Under the pieces are notes generated by a model, which was not told the origin of the DNA, ran no database searches, and saw nothing but the letters and a program-made list of their open reading frames with translations. Position numbers and translations under genes: made by a program. Source: Micrasema longulum (taxonomy: Eukaryota; Arthropoda; Insecta; Trichoptera; Brachycentridae). From it: DNA of 64,000 nucleotides. Of the stretch, positions 29,800-40,800 are shown in pieces (positions within the stretch are counted from its first letter, which is position 1; every line of letters starts with the position of its first letter). The stretch spans positions 1 through 64,000 of the forward strand of contig JAGVSM010002866.1 of the NCBI GenBank assembly GCA_022494885.1, written 5' to 3'.

Positions 29800-30440
29800 G
29801 TCTTTTAAAATAAAAATACTCGTTTTAACTATAATTTGAATGTTGAAAAACCATCAGACCTAAATATTTACTATTGTTATTTGTAAAAAATTACTTCAAT
29901 GACGCTTTACAATGATTTAATACTGAAAGAAGCTAAATTATAATAAACAAAATACTTTGGCATAAGATTGTTAAACACTTAACATTTGTAATAATATTCA
30001 AATTAAAATTAAGTAAAAGTGAAACTAAACTATGTTTTATTGATAACTCTATCTAAATCGAAATATCTACAAAGAACATCAATATAATATAAAAATACAT
30101 TAAACAATAATCTTTTTTTTATATCCATCCAGTACAAAGCTTTTCATTTGTTCAACTTTATTATGTTTGCTCGGAACTGTGATCCTTATTTACTGTCGAA
30201 GCGATAAAATAATGAAATAACAAATTGAATACACTAACAGGAGTTATCTAGCTCCAGGATATCAGTCACTCTGAATTTCCAGATAAACGCATCCATGCAA
30301 CACCTGACCTGACTGCTCAACTTACAACCCCTTTCCTGCACCCCTTTTTCATACTTTATTTCTCTTAAGGAAATAAATCTACAAACATAATTTCCAATTC
30401 TTGTGTATTTCTTAATGTAAACTATGATTCTTGACCTGCT
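29800..30440 (+). pseudogene. Relic of a further ZAD gene: last codons and 3' flank only
   Basis: GACGTC..TTAAAATAAAAATACTCGTTTT (about 29805-29838) aligns to the final codons and stop region of paralogues 4 and 5. The next 450 bases match the 3' flank of paralogue 4 (22600-22850 and 24660-24780), with an indel. Everything upstream of the last few codons is absent. It is evidence for segmental duplication followed by loss. Confidence 0.5.
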
Positions 30441-30962
30441 GCTTTTCATATTTGTTATTTCGGTCCTCATTGCACCTAAAAAACAAGATTTTTTGTTTAA
30501 CTAAGGTTTATCATGTTATGAAATGAATCCATCCCTTTCTGCCCGTCAGCAGGAAAGAAAAAAAATTAAAACCAAGCGCAATACTATCAAAGAAGCTTTT
30601 GTATTATACACTCACACCTTTACAACGCCGGATCGTATGATCAGATGTGACCAATAATGAACGAGAAATACTTAGTTGAAAAAAGGGGCGCGAAATACGA
30701 AATCAGTTTTTCCCCAACCGATATCAACATAACCTCAAAGTAACATAACAAGATTTATTTGTATTCTGGCCCAGTTTTGCAGCCGGAATCAATATATTTT
30801 GGTGATTCACATATTGCAGTTAAAGTGTTTTCGATTATTTAAAACAACGGTCTTAGGCAAAACGGCGCTTTAATTTTGAACAACTGTCAAATTTTTTTTC
30901 TCACCCCCTCAGAATCTACCGATTTATTTTTCTGAATCTACCTATTTTCGCTTGGTCGAGGC
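30441..30962. other. Intergenic, no gene seen
   Basis: AT-rich, no coding or repeat signal recognised. Confidence 0.35.
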
Positions 30963-32352
30963 TAGAGTTGTAAAAATACCGTAGTCTAACAAATCGCTCG
31001 GTAGTATACCGGTAGTCTAACGTTTCCTACCGTAGTTTTTGTAGTTTATTTTATAGGTAAAGAATATTAAAATATTTTTATAAAATAAGTACTTTTCTTA
31101 CTTTGATTTTATTATTCTTGTTTTATTTTGAGCCCCTTGCCGTCTCTTAAGTAGTTAATTAATGAATAATTTCATGTTTCGTGACGGTACGGCTTCTTTT
31201 ACCATGCAAAAATAAGCATTTTGCCAAATTTGAATTATGCAACTGAAGTGGCTGCTAATGAATTATCGTTTATCCAGAATGAAGAACTAGAAGTATATGG
31301 AAATAGAAGATCCTCTTAGTATGGAACTGTATGAGCACCTGTATTTTTTGTATTTGTTATAATTTTCATGTTTCTTTCAGGTAAATACAACAAGTACCTA
31401 CACATTTTAAAATTCACATTGTCCTGTTTGTAATATTTTCATTTAAATTTAATAAAAATATCGTTCAAAATTCAATTAACAGCCTTTTATTTATTTACCT
31501 TCCGGGGATAAGTTTAATGATGATTCAATTTTACAATATACACACGTAACGTTGCCGTACGCCATACGCCAGGCCAAGCGCAATAATGAGTATTGAGTTT
31601 GATTACAAAACATTAAAAATAATCAAAGCACAAACTACAACAAAAGTTAGTAATATCTTAATAGGTATAATATTGTTTTATTCAAAATATGAGGCAGTGG
31701 CTTATGCACCAAAATTTTTGACCTGTGATGCTAAAAGGAAAATTTATGTGAGAAGGGAGAAAAAAAACAAGACAGTGCCCTATGGACTGAAATGAGACGG
31801 TGCGCTATGGACGAAAATGATTCAATTGCCATTTTAAAAAATTAAATGTATTCTATAAAATCTTTACCATTATTCCCTTTCCGCACCTAATGGTGTATAG
31901 GGCACTGCATTGGTACATTACAGTGTATCTTGATCATTTTTGTTATATGTAGGTAAGATAATAAGTCTTACGCTTCAGGTACCAGTCCACGGTCTATGAA
32001 AAATATTTTAGTGCAAAAATACCCTTTTAAATAAATGTTTCACGTCAACCATGTCGGGAATCGCAACCGAGACCTCTTGGATGGTAGACAAACGCGCTGA
32101 CCACTACACCGCGAGGCCAAACATGAAAACCATAGAAAAATTCCGTATTATACGGTTTCTTAATATAAAATATCAATGGTATAAAAACTGGCCTTATAAT
32201 AAAATATTACTAATCAAATTATTATACAGCCATTTTACTCGTATTAAGAAAAACGCTTTCTACCAAAACTACCGTATTCTACGGTAGAATACGTTTCTTA
32301 CAATAAACTACCAATGGTATACTACCGGCCCTCTACCGGCCTTACATTTCTA
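30963..32352. mobile_element. Possible hAT (Ac-like) element, decayed
   Basis: Left end TAGAGTTGTAAAAATACCG; right end, reversed, TAGAAATGTAAGGCCGGTAG. CCG/CGGTAG words recur inside both ends. Flanking 8-mers GTCGAGGC (30955-30962) and ATCAAGGC (32353-32360) agree at 6 of 8 positions. No transposase recognised. A SINE sits inside at 31866-32120. Confidence 0.42.
31866..32120 (-). mobile_element. SINE family 1, reversed, with tRNA-like head
   Basis: Same structure as 17370-17605: body words CCCTTTCCGCACCTAATGG and CAGTCCACGGTCTATGA, then the head at 32046-32118, whose box B is damaged (TCGCAACC instead of TCGAACCC). Confidence 0.75.
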
Positions 32353-32360
32353 ATCAAGGC

Positions 32361-33254
32361 TGGCAACGCTAGGGTCTCGTGGTGTTTGGGATGAAAAAAA
32401 TATAAACCATAGTAACGAAACATTTTGATAACATAGAAATAAATGTATTGGAAGATATAAATTTATTCATTAGTCATAAAATATTAAAAGAAAGCTTTTG
32501 ACGTAAGGATATAGAAGGCTGTGCCAGTAAATAAAATTTTGTTTGACATCTGAACACCCTTATTTTCCTCACGGAAAATCCTATCGGATTCAGAATTGTG
32601 TGAGAAATGAAGTAAAATATCGAAATTGATTACAGTTCAGTATACAGAGCATCAGGTATTGTTAAAATCGTAGTGTTTTAATATTTACGATATAATGTAA
32701 CTTAATTATACTAATAAAGATGTGAATATTTAACAAGTTGCTAGGCCGACCGTGCTCCACGGAAATCACCGGGTATGATGAATTAATAAAAGATTTGCAT
32801 ATTTTTACGGATACCCCGCTCAGTTTTATCTATAACTGAATTACTCACATTTACATCGACCTTTTTTTTAAAGATGCGAGTAAATGTAATGGTATTGTGA
32901 CTTATTGTGTAGTTTTGCCTTCGGCAGATCGGAGATTTTTTTTACGGGAAATATTTTATTTTGCACAATTTCTCATAAAATCCAAGTGCCGCGATAAAAG
33001 TCTTCGATGTTCATATCAAATATATTAAAACAATAAGGACATAATAATGCGAATAGAGGAGGATCTGGCAAGAAGACAAGATAGAATTAACTCTTTTACT
33101 ACTGAATATATTCCGATATCTCCGCCAGTGCTGGTTTCACTTGCTGCAAGAAATTAGATTAAATTAATTTATTTAAATAAACTAAGATTCAAGACGTACA
33201 TATCTCGTACAGAGACTCTTGTCAAAATATTAGGTGTACCCATAAGTAATCAAT
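32361..33254. other. Intergenic, no gene seen
   Basis: AT-rich. No exon, tRNA or recognised transposon. The promoter of the HERC2-like gene could lie here or to the right but cannot be seen. Confidence 0.3.
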
Positions 33255-33710
33255 TAATTTTAAGTGGTATTTAAATGGCAACTCTGCTCCGGAATATCTA
33301 AGGGAACTATGCATTCCAGATGAACTAGCTGACAGGCGTCTCACGCTTAGATCAGCTACGTCTACGGCGAGAGGAAAAGTTATTATACCTCTACGCAAAC
33401 AGCGCACTAAATTTAGTGAACGCGCATTTGCGGTCGCAGGCCCTATGGCATGGAATGCTCTCCCAGCAGAGGTGCGATACTGTGAAAGTGAAGTGATGTT
33501 TCGGAAAAAACTTAAAACCCACTTGTTCTCTAAATCATTTGAATAAATCCGTAGCACGTGAGAACAAAATAAGTTGTTTTAATTAAATTACAAATTTAAA
33601 AGATTCAATTAAATTAATTAACAATAGAATTACTATGTAAAGCACCCTTGAGGTATTTTATTACGAAAATGGCGCTATATAAGTTATCCATAATAATAAT
33701 CCAGGGCCAT
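33255..33710 (+). mobile_element. CR1-like LINE 3' fragment
   Basis: The plus-strand frame reads NSAPEYLRELC, then after a break DELADRRLTLRSATST, FSERAFAVAGPMAWNALPAE and KKLKTHLFSKS, followed by a 3' untranslated region ending GGCGCTATATAAGTTATCCATAATAATAAT. Nearly identical to 47520-47960. Confidence 0.8.
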
Positions 33711-33999
33711 GTTGTTTAGCATAGCGGTAGCCCTTCCAGCAGGCATAACCATCGGCTGGTTGGTCCTGTATACCGAAATATGAAACAATCTACGCTGCCG
33801 CTGTCTTATGTAATTATCAGGAACATACAAACCAATGCTCATCAGAACTATCGACCATACCGCGCCACAATCGAGAAAAATGTGTAGCCGAATACACATT
33901 CCTCCTTGTCTCTAAACTGTTGTAGCCGAGCATACTCCGGAGAAACTCGGTCGGGTAGAGCCGAGGATAATACCCACACTCTCTCATGTAGAGATTTCT

Positions 34000-34430
34000 C
34001 AGATATTACTTTTGGATTTTCTCTATCATAAGAGAGTACTTCAGCTCATGTGGTCCCCAAATCATCGAGCCACTCTTGAGTCTACTTCGCACTAAGGAGT
34101 TATAAATCATTCTCAGTATGCCGGTAATTTCAAACACCCTGGCAATACGCAATTCAAACACAGAAATATTAGGTATTTTTATGTTGATGAAATATAAAAC
34201 TACTAGGTACTTATGAATGAGGAAACTTGTTCGTAGGATTTTGCTATTGTTGAGGGCTGGAGCTCCTACCCAGTTGGAGATTGACAGAAAACTCAGTGTT
34301 GGTGTTCCAAGGGTGTATTTATTACCTGGCAAATAAATATATGGGATATTATAAATGTTTAAAGCATTGACTTTGTGGTCAAACATTCTACTAAATGTTA
34401 TTAAATATTTGTTTATAACCACTTACAGGC
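34000..34430 (-). mobile_element. LINE remnant, reverse transcriptase C-terminal part
   Basis: Minus-strand frame with ILRMIYNSLVRSRLKSGSMIWG and IEKIQK, the pattern following the RT domain in CR1/Jockey LINEs, then a C-terminal region. Part of it (34240-34350) resembles 40750-40860. Confidence 0.6.
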
Positions 34431-34615
34431 TTTTCTATGTCTACCTATTTCCATCCAAATTATACGTAGCTTTGAATTTTGTTTTATGATTTTTTGTTGT
34501 TGAGGCATTAGCCATTGAATAAAGAAAAGACCCTAGCACCCTTTCGTGGGCTCTGGAAAATCTTTTGTCCCGAAGGAAGTGCGAGATATGTTTGATTTAA
34601 TTCTGTTGTCCGCAG

Positions 34616-34822
34616 ATGTCTGTATCTGAGGAGGAGGATTGTGCCGGGCCCCCCGGGGCGCCGCCCTGGGCGACCGTCACCCCGCTGCAGGCGCTGCGCC
34701 GGCCCGGGCTGGCCGCACAGTGGAGCGCCTCCCTGCTGCCCGCCCCGCGCCCCGGCGTGCCCAACGGGGCAGGCGTCCTCTCAAGGAGAGCCCCCAACGG
34801 TTCCTACTATTGCGGACTCAAG
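34616..34822 (+). CDS. HERC2: HERC2-like exon 1 (or first coding exon)
   Basis: 69 codons starting ATG at 34616, directly after a good acceptor-like TTCTGTTGTCCGCAG, and ending AAG|GTGAAA in phase 0. The ATG may be the true start after a non-coding exon, or an internal methionine. The product is proline/alanine-rich (PPGAPPWATVTPLQALRRPG) with an acidic SEEED start. About 75% GC by eye. Confidence 0.65.
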
Positions 34823-37800
34823 GTGAAAACTGATTTCCCTAATATTCAATGTTTCAGCTCAGTAACACACAGTGGCGTTTGTTAACAAAAAATAAGTTTA
34901 AGATTCAACTCGCCGCGTATTCTTATTTTGAAAAATAAGGATCAGTTATATATAAGCTCCTGACGTCTCTGCAGCCTGTGTAGATGTATTGTGACGGGTC
35001 TCCGTAAATTGGACGTTGTTATGCAGAAAACGTTCAAAATAAATGATGCCGGTTTCCATAGCATACTATGATATATATTTATGTGCTGAAAAGCAAGGTG
35101 TTTATTCAATCTGCAGTGTCCTGGACGGGCTCTAGTGATAACCCTCACTTGGTTTCAGCCAAGCCTCATTAGGTTGAAAGCAAACCTTTGCGAGTACCCA
35201 GCAAAATCCATCTTTCTTTATTTTGAGCAAATCACAAAAAACTGATACAATACTAAACTTCAACTTTTTTTAAAACTTAAATATTTTATTTTAATCTGTA
35301 AATATTTTATACCCAAGCAGTGATGACATAAGCATGATTGTGTCAAAAAACAGTTGTGAAAAATATATTTAATTTTATTCATTAACAACTTTGCAATACT
35401 CAAGTAGAGGTTGCCATGTTTGCAACAAAGCCGATAATTTAAAAGTCAAGTCGTACAAATTAAGCCGTATTTTTAACTGACAATGTTAAAATTATTGGAA
35501 AAAATTGTATTCTGAAAAAGTTTCAATTAATATCTCACTTTTTTTAAATTTTGGATTTTGCCGGGTTTGCAAGTAGTACCCTCATATACGGTTTTCTAAG
35601 TATATGTGCAATCTTAATTAATTATACAATGTTTTGAGTATGTCCGAATGCTTGCAGACTGGCTGGATTTTCTCCCTAGGGAGTTGTTCACATTTAAATT
35701 TGTTGCAACAGAGAGGGAAAACATTTTTGAGAAGGGAATATGGGAGCCTAGGCATTTACAGGGCTTTTGACCTGTCATTGGCTGGTTTAAGTGGCCACTT
35801 TACACACTGTGTAACATTCACCATTCTGCCCATGTTATATATATGCCAAAGTATAAAAATCACTTCAAAAGTATTAAAAACTACATATACAAGCAAAAAC
35901 AGTAAAACATTAACAATTTTATGCTCAAGATCAAGTTCTGGATCAACTAACATAATTTCTCCAAAGTACTTGTGCAAAAAATAGTTCTAATTATTCACTT
36001 TCCTTCAGGTGCTCACTTGTTCGTGCTGCCCGGGGGGCACGTGCGGGCCCGTGACGGGCTGTGCGTGCGTGCCATGCGCGCGGGTGACAGCCACGCACCC
36101 GCCCGCGCGCAGCGCCCCCCCTCCGCCCTCCGTGCAGAAGCTCCTGCAGGCCTCCCACTGGGGGCCCTTGACAGGTATCATTATAGTATATTCCAATTGT
36201 ACTCGTATTTTGGCCTGATGTTTTCAATATGGACCCATTTAAATTGTAATATAAAATTAAAAGATTCTGTTAAAATATGTCCATGTACTTGTAATTTTCT
36301 CAAACTGAACGGTTTGGGTAGGTAGGAAGAAATTGCCTTAGGGCATATGCCCGCCCTTATATGTATATATAGTGTAAAATAACTTAAATAAACAAATAAA
36401 TAACACATAAGAAAAAAATATATAAATAAAATTATATGTAATTGAAACAACATAATTCAGGTAAATTAAAATAAAAGATATATGGACACAACAAGGAGAT
36501 AGTGGGAAGTAAAGAAGGAAATTGATGAGGAGTGGTGGAGGATGAATGAAGGAAAGTAGGAGTGGATTATGGTATATGTTATCTTTTACTTCCCAGATAA
36601 GGCATCCGTGGAGCGGCTGCTGGAGCGGCTTGGGCAGGAGCTGGTGAGCGGGGCGCAGGACGCGGTGGGATCGAGCGCTCCGGCTGTGGCGCTCGCCACC
36701 CATTGCTCCATCATGGGCCGCCATCTCGTGGAGCTCTCCAAGTAATCACATGTTATCTTAGCCAGAACTCTGTGTCTTCGGTCAGTGTATGTCAGGATTC
36801 AACAAAAATATGTATATTAAAACATAATTTGACTTTGTTCCAAAAGTTCAGCTTCCTGCAATAATATTAGTGTGAGGGAAAAGTAAATGTTTTATGGAGT
36901 TTTATTTTAATGATTGGTTTTTAATGGTTATAAAGGCTTACATTAACATAAGCTCCCCCTCATCCGATTATCCCATTTAAAAAAAAGACCGTACAAGGGC
37001 AAGATGAGCCATTTTGCCAGTGTTTGGATGAACATACAGTACCCGGCATTACATATTGTATGTCGGCACTTAGAAAGAGACTGTCGGCAATTTTGGCTAA
37101 CTTGACATTGTAGAGCGTCGTCTCTGTCGCACGATAGTTGTGCTAGTCAGAGCAGGGCTGTTAAAGTTTTCATGCTTAAAATGATTTTTTTTAAATATCC
37201 CTTTAGGATATGTATTTTTTTATTTTTGTTATATTAAGAAACTTTTAGTATATAAAAAAACACGAGCACATGTGCCTACTACCCAGGGGCGAACCGAGTA
37301 TAGAAGCAATTATGCGCAGCTTACCTCTATATTTGACTAACCATAAAAATGTTTTACTGTAACTTTATTTACAGGAAAACTTATTTTAAATCATTTCCAC
37401 CGTTGTATTTTTATCCTAATATAAATATTAATGAAGCGCGCCCAGCGCCTTCAGTAAGCCAAGAAACTAGCCGATTATTCCAGCCTATTTTTTCATACAA
37501 ATAAGTATATTATATTTTGAATGTCTTCACCCCAGTGTGGGTTTTTTCTTCTAGATTAAACTTGCAGATTACACAAATTATTTGAAGATTCTTGATTTCG
37601 AAAACAGTATTTCTTAAGGGCTATTTTTCTTTGAGATGGTACTTTTGACATAAGACCATAATTATTTTCATGCGTCATATTGCAGGACATATGGCACTCG
37701 ACGCGGCCGTTTTGAGCACTATTAATTTCTAGAACAATTCGGCCAGTTGACATTTCAATTGAATACCTAATATCGTCTGAATTCATAGTGTTATTTATTT

Positions 37801-40800
37801 ATTTTTTAACGAGTTATGTATTAAAGTAATGAATAATATATCACGAAGTTACGTCGTTTGAGTTGATTTCATGGATGAGAGTTGTTGTATCACACAGAAC
37901 CATAGAAAAATATCAATTTATAGTATATACTATTTACATTATATTATGTACCTTCTATGTAGGTACAAATATATGATATTTTTTTATAGCTTACCTGTAA
38001 ATAAAATCACCATTTGCCACTGCTACTACCATAAGCCATGTGCCTAATGCCGGTCTCAGTCATGACTCACGAGTCACAAGTTATAATAATGCGTACAGTT
38101 ATTTAATTATCGAAACTCCGATAGTTTATACTTAACATAATTTTATTTAAACTAATTTGTAATGACAATCTCAATGTTTTAAAATCGTTTTTATTTCATT
38201 AAATTATGCAATTACACATGAATATAAAATTATGATATATAGAAAGAAACATGACTGATAAATACAAAAACCGGAGATCTTCCACAACTCTTCATAGGTT
38301 GATTGACGCCGTTCAAAATAGTTCATTTTTATTTTAGTATATTTTTTTTACATTTTCAAGAAACTTTGCTGCATAATTTAACGCTCTAATTTTTACCGCG
38401 CATAAGAAATCCTTTTTTGTATCCAATTTCCTCATTAGTTGAATTAAGGTAACAGTCTGATATTATTATATCTTTCTTTAGTCATAAAATAGAAATTAAC
38501 ACAAAGTTTGCGTCCTATAAAAGGTTAACACGTTTGAGCCTCTAAAAAACAGGTTGTTTTGAGTTCCAATTAGTCTAACCCTGGGAAGCCTAAAATAGTC
38601 TATGTCAACACAGAGACAAACTCATACGAATCCGAATATAACAGTTTTTATTATTGCCAGGGTATACGACGCGGCGGAGCGCCAGGCTGTGGTGGCCGCC
38701 AGCGCCCGCAGGGGCTGGGCCCCCGTGCAGCAGGGAGACGCCGAGAAAGACAAGGGGGAGCCCGAACCGACCAAGTAAGACTCCTCACTCTCGCCATAAA
38801 AGTTCGCAGGGTGCATGAGCTTGTGCACCAATCAACTCCCGCTTTAATAATTACATTATTAAAACTACATTCCTTCGTCTAAAACAGCATTTGGTCATAG
38901 GTGCAAAGATTATTTCTCTGCGAAACTCTTAAAAGACTGCGTTACAACATTATTTTGGAAATGGTGCTGTAATGTCGTATTACATTAAGCAAAAGGCAAG
39001 TGATTTGGAACAAAGGTATTTGAAAACAAAAATTTTGTTTGTATGTCAGCTGTTTAATAATCCGCTTTACATAATTTATAAAAATAATAATATATTATTT
39101 AAAAATTAAAAATATTATACATGACCCTAGTAAGAAGTCAGTTAAAATATGGGTCCTCATTATGTTTTTTTTTTTAAAATTTTTTATTTTATTTTAATAG
39201 TATAATTATACATTTTTACAATTTCAAAAAATTTCACTTGTTATATTTTTACTAAAACTAAAATCCCACCAAGCCACTTTTTGTAGCTTGTTGGTGAAGA
39301 TTATATTTATACTAACTTAATAATATTATTTACATTTATAAAAACAATGAATAACAGATAAAAATTATTAGCCGGAAAGTTTAGAATAAATATGTTTAAA
39401 CAAATAAAAATATATAAATTTATTTTTTGAATACAAGAGAATATATGAAAAATTAAAATATTTACACCCATTCACATATAAACTCTTGATCGAGTAGCCA
39501 CTCTCTTATTTTGCTCTTGTTACAATGTGAGTTAAATTTAAGTTGTTTCGGTAATAAATTTAAAATTCTAGGTACTAAATATTTGAGAGTTCTATTTCCA
39601 TAATTATTACATACTTTGGTACTACCAAGCCATCATTAGACATGTTACCCATATAAACAGTGTGGAGAAGGTCAAACACAAGTTTTTAAGATTTATGAAT
39701 TTCAAATTAAAAATTCCATTTTTAAATTTATTGCAACAGAGAGGGAAAACATTATTGAGAAGGGAATATGGAAGTCTAGGCATTTACAGGGCTTATGACC
39801 TGTCATTGGCAAGAATAGTAAACAAAAAAATCCCACAAAGGCATGGCCTGTTCGTGGGTATACAAGAAAATGTTAATGAATTTTTGCTCCTATAATAAAT
39901 AATGGACAGATATAATATTTTTGTGTAACATAAGAAAGAGAAAATAAAATATTCTGTAAAAGATTATATGGTACTTTTTTTTGTAGTAATTAAAAACCTA
40001 CAAACATTTGGACAAACTCAAAATATTGTAAATAAAATAATATATATAACAATATATCTTATAGAGCAAAAAAAAATATTTTTAATGATGTATAACTTTT
40101 ACCATTTTGTTTGACTTTTAGTGCTCATTTTTAAATTTGTAAAAAACACAACTTATGTTGGTCCCTAATATATTGTCAAGTGTCCTCGACACGGATTACC
40201 CCAGTGAGTTCACATCATTTTTAATGTATCGTGTTCTATAAAATGCAAAAATAAATATCTGATAACATTACCGTAGTAGAAATCAAACTTTTAATCAGTT
40301 ATTGTATATTGACAGTACACAAAGTATTCGTCTCGAATTGTCTCACCACCGAAGTGTCACTTGCAGCTGCCGCGCCATGCTGGCGCGCGTGGGCGCCCGC
40401 GCGGCGCTGCGCCTGGCGCTGGGCGTATTACGCGATGCTGCCGGGCGGGCGACAAGCAATAGGAGAGTGCGCCGCTGTTGACGCTACTAAGTGCCGCGGC
40501 GTTAAGCGCTTGCCGCGCGCGCTGTACCCCGGCGCGGGCGACGCCGGCCCCGACCTGTGGCCCGAGTTGATGGACACGGCCGTGGACTTCCTGCACCAAA
40601 TTGTGACTGGGTGAGAATGATCCATTTTTAAAAAAAATTTTTAGCTGTCCTTACGAATGTTCTCTTTCTGAATGAAGAAAGGGTCGCAATGTCGGACGGC
40701 CCGATAGATGTTACTTGATCAGTCTGGAATCCTGATTTGTGTAGGATTAAACCCCGAGGGTTGGAGTTCCTACCCCAGTTGAAGATTGATAGAAGACACG

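Noticed and set aside
34639..34885. Alternative GC-rich frames over exon 1
   Set aside because: Only the frame starting at 34616 continues in phase into exon 2 and then exon 3.
40440..40462. Micro-intron removing the frame break in exon 5
   Set aside because: A GT at about 40426 and AG at 40461-40462 would define an intron of under 40 bases with no pyrimidine tract, and would delete conserved residues.
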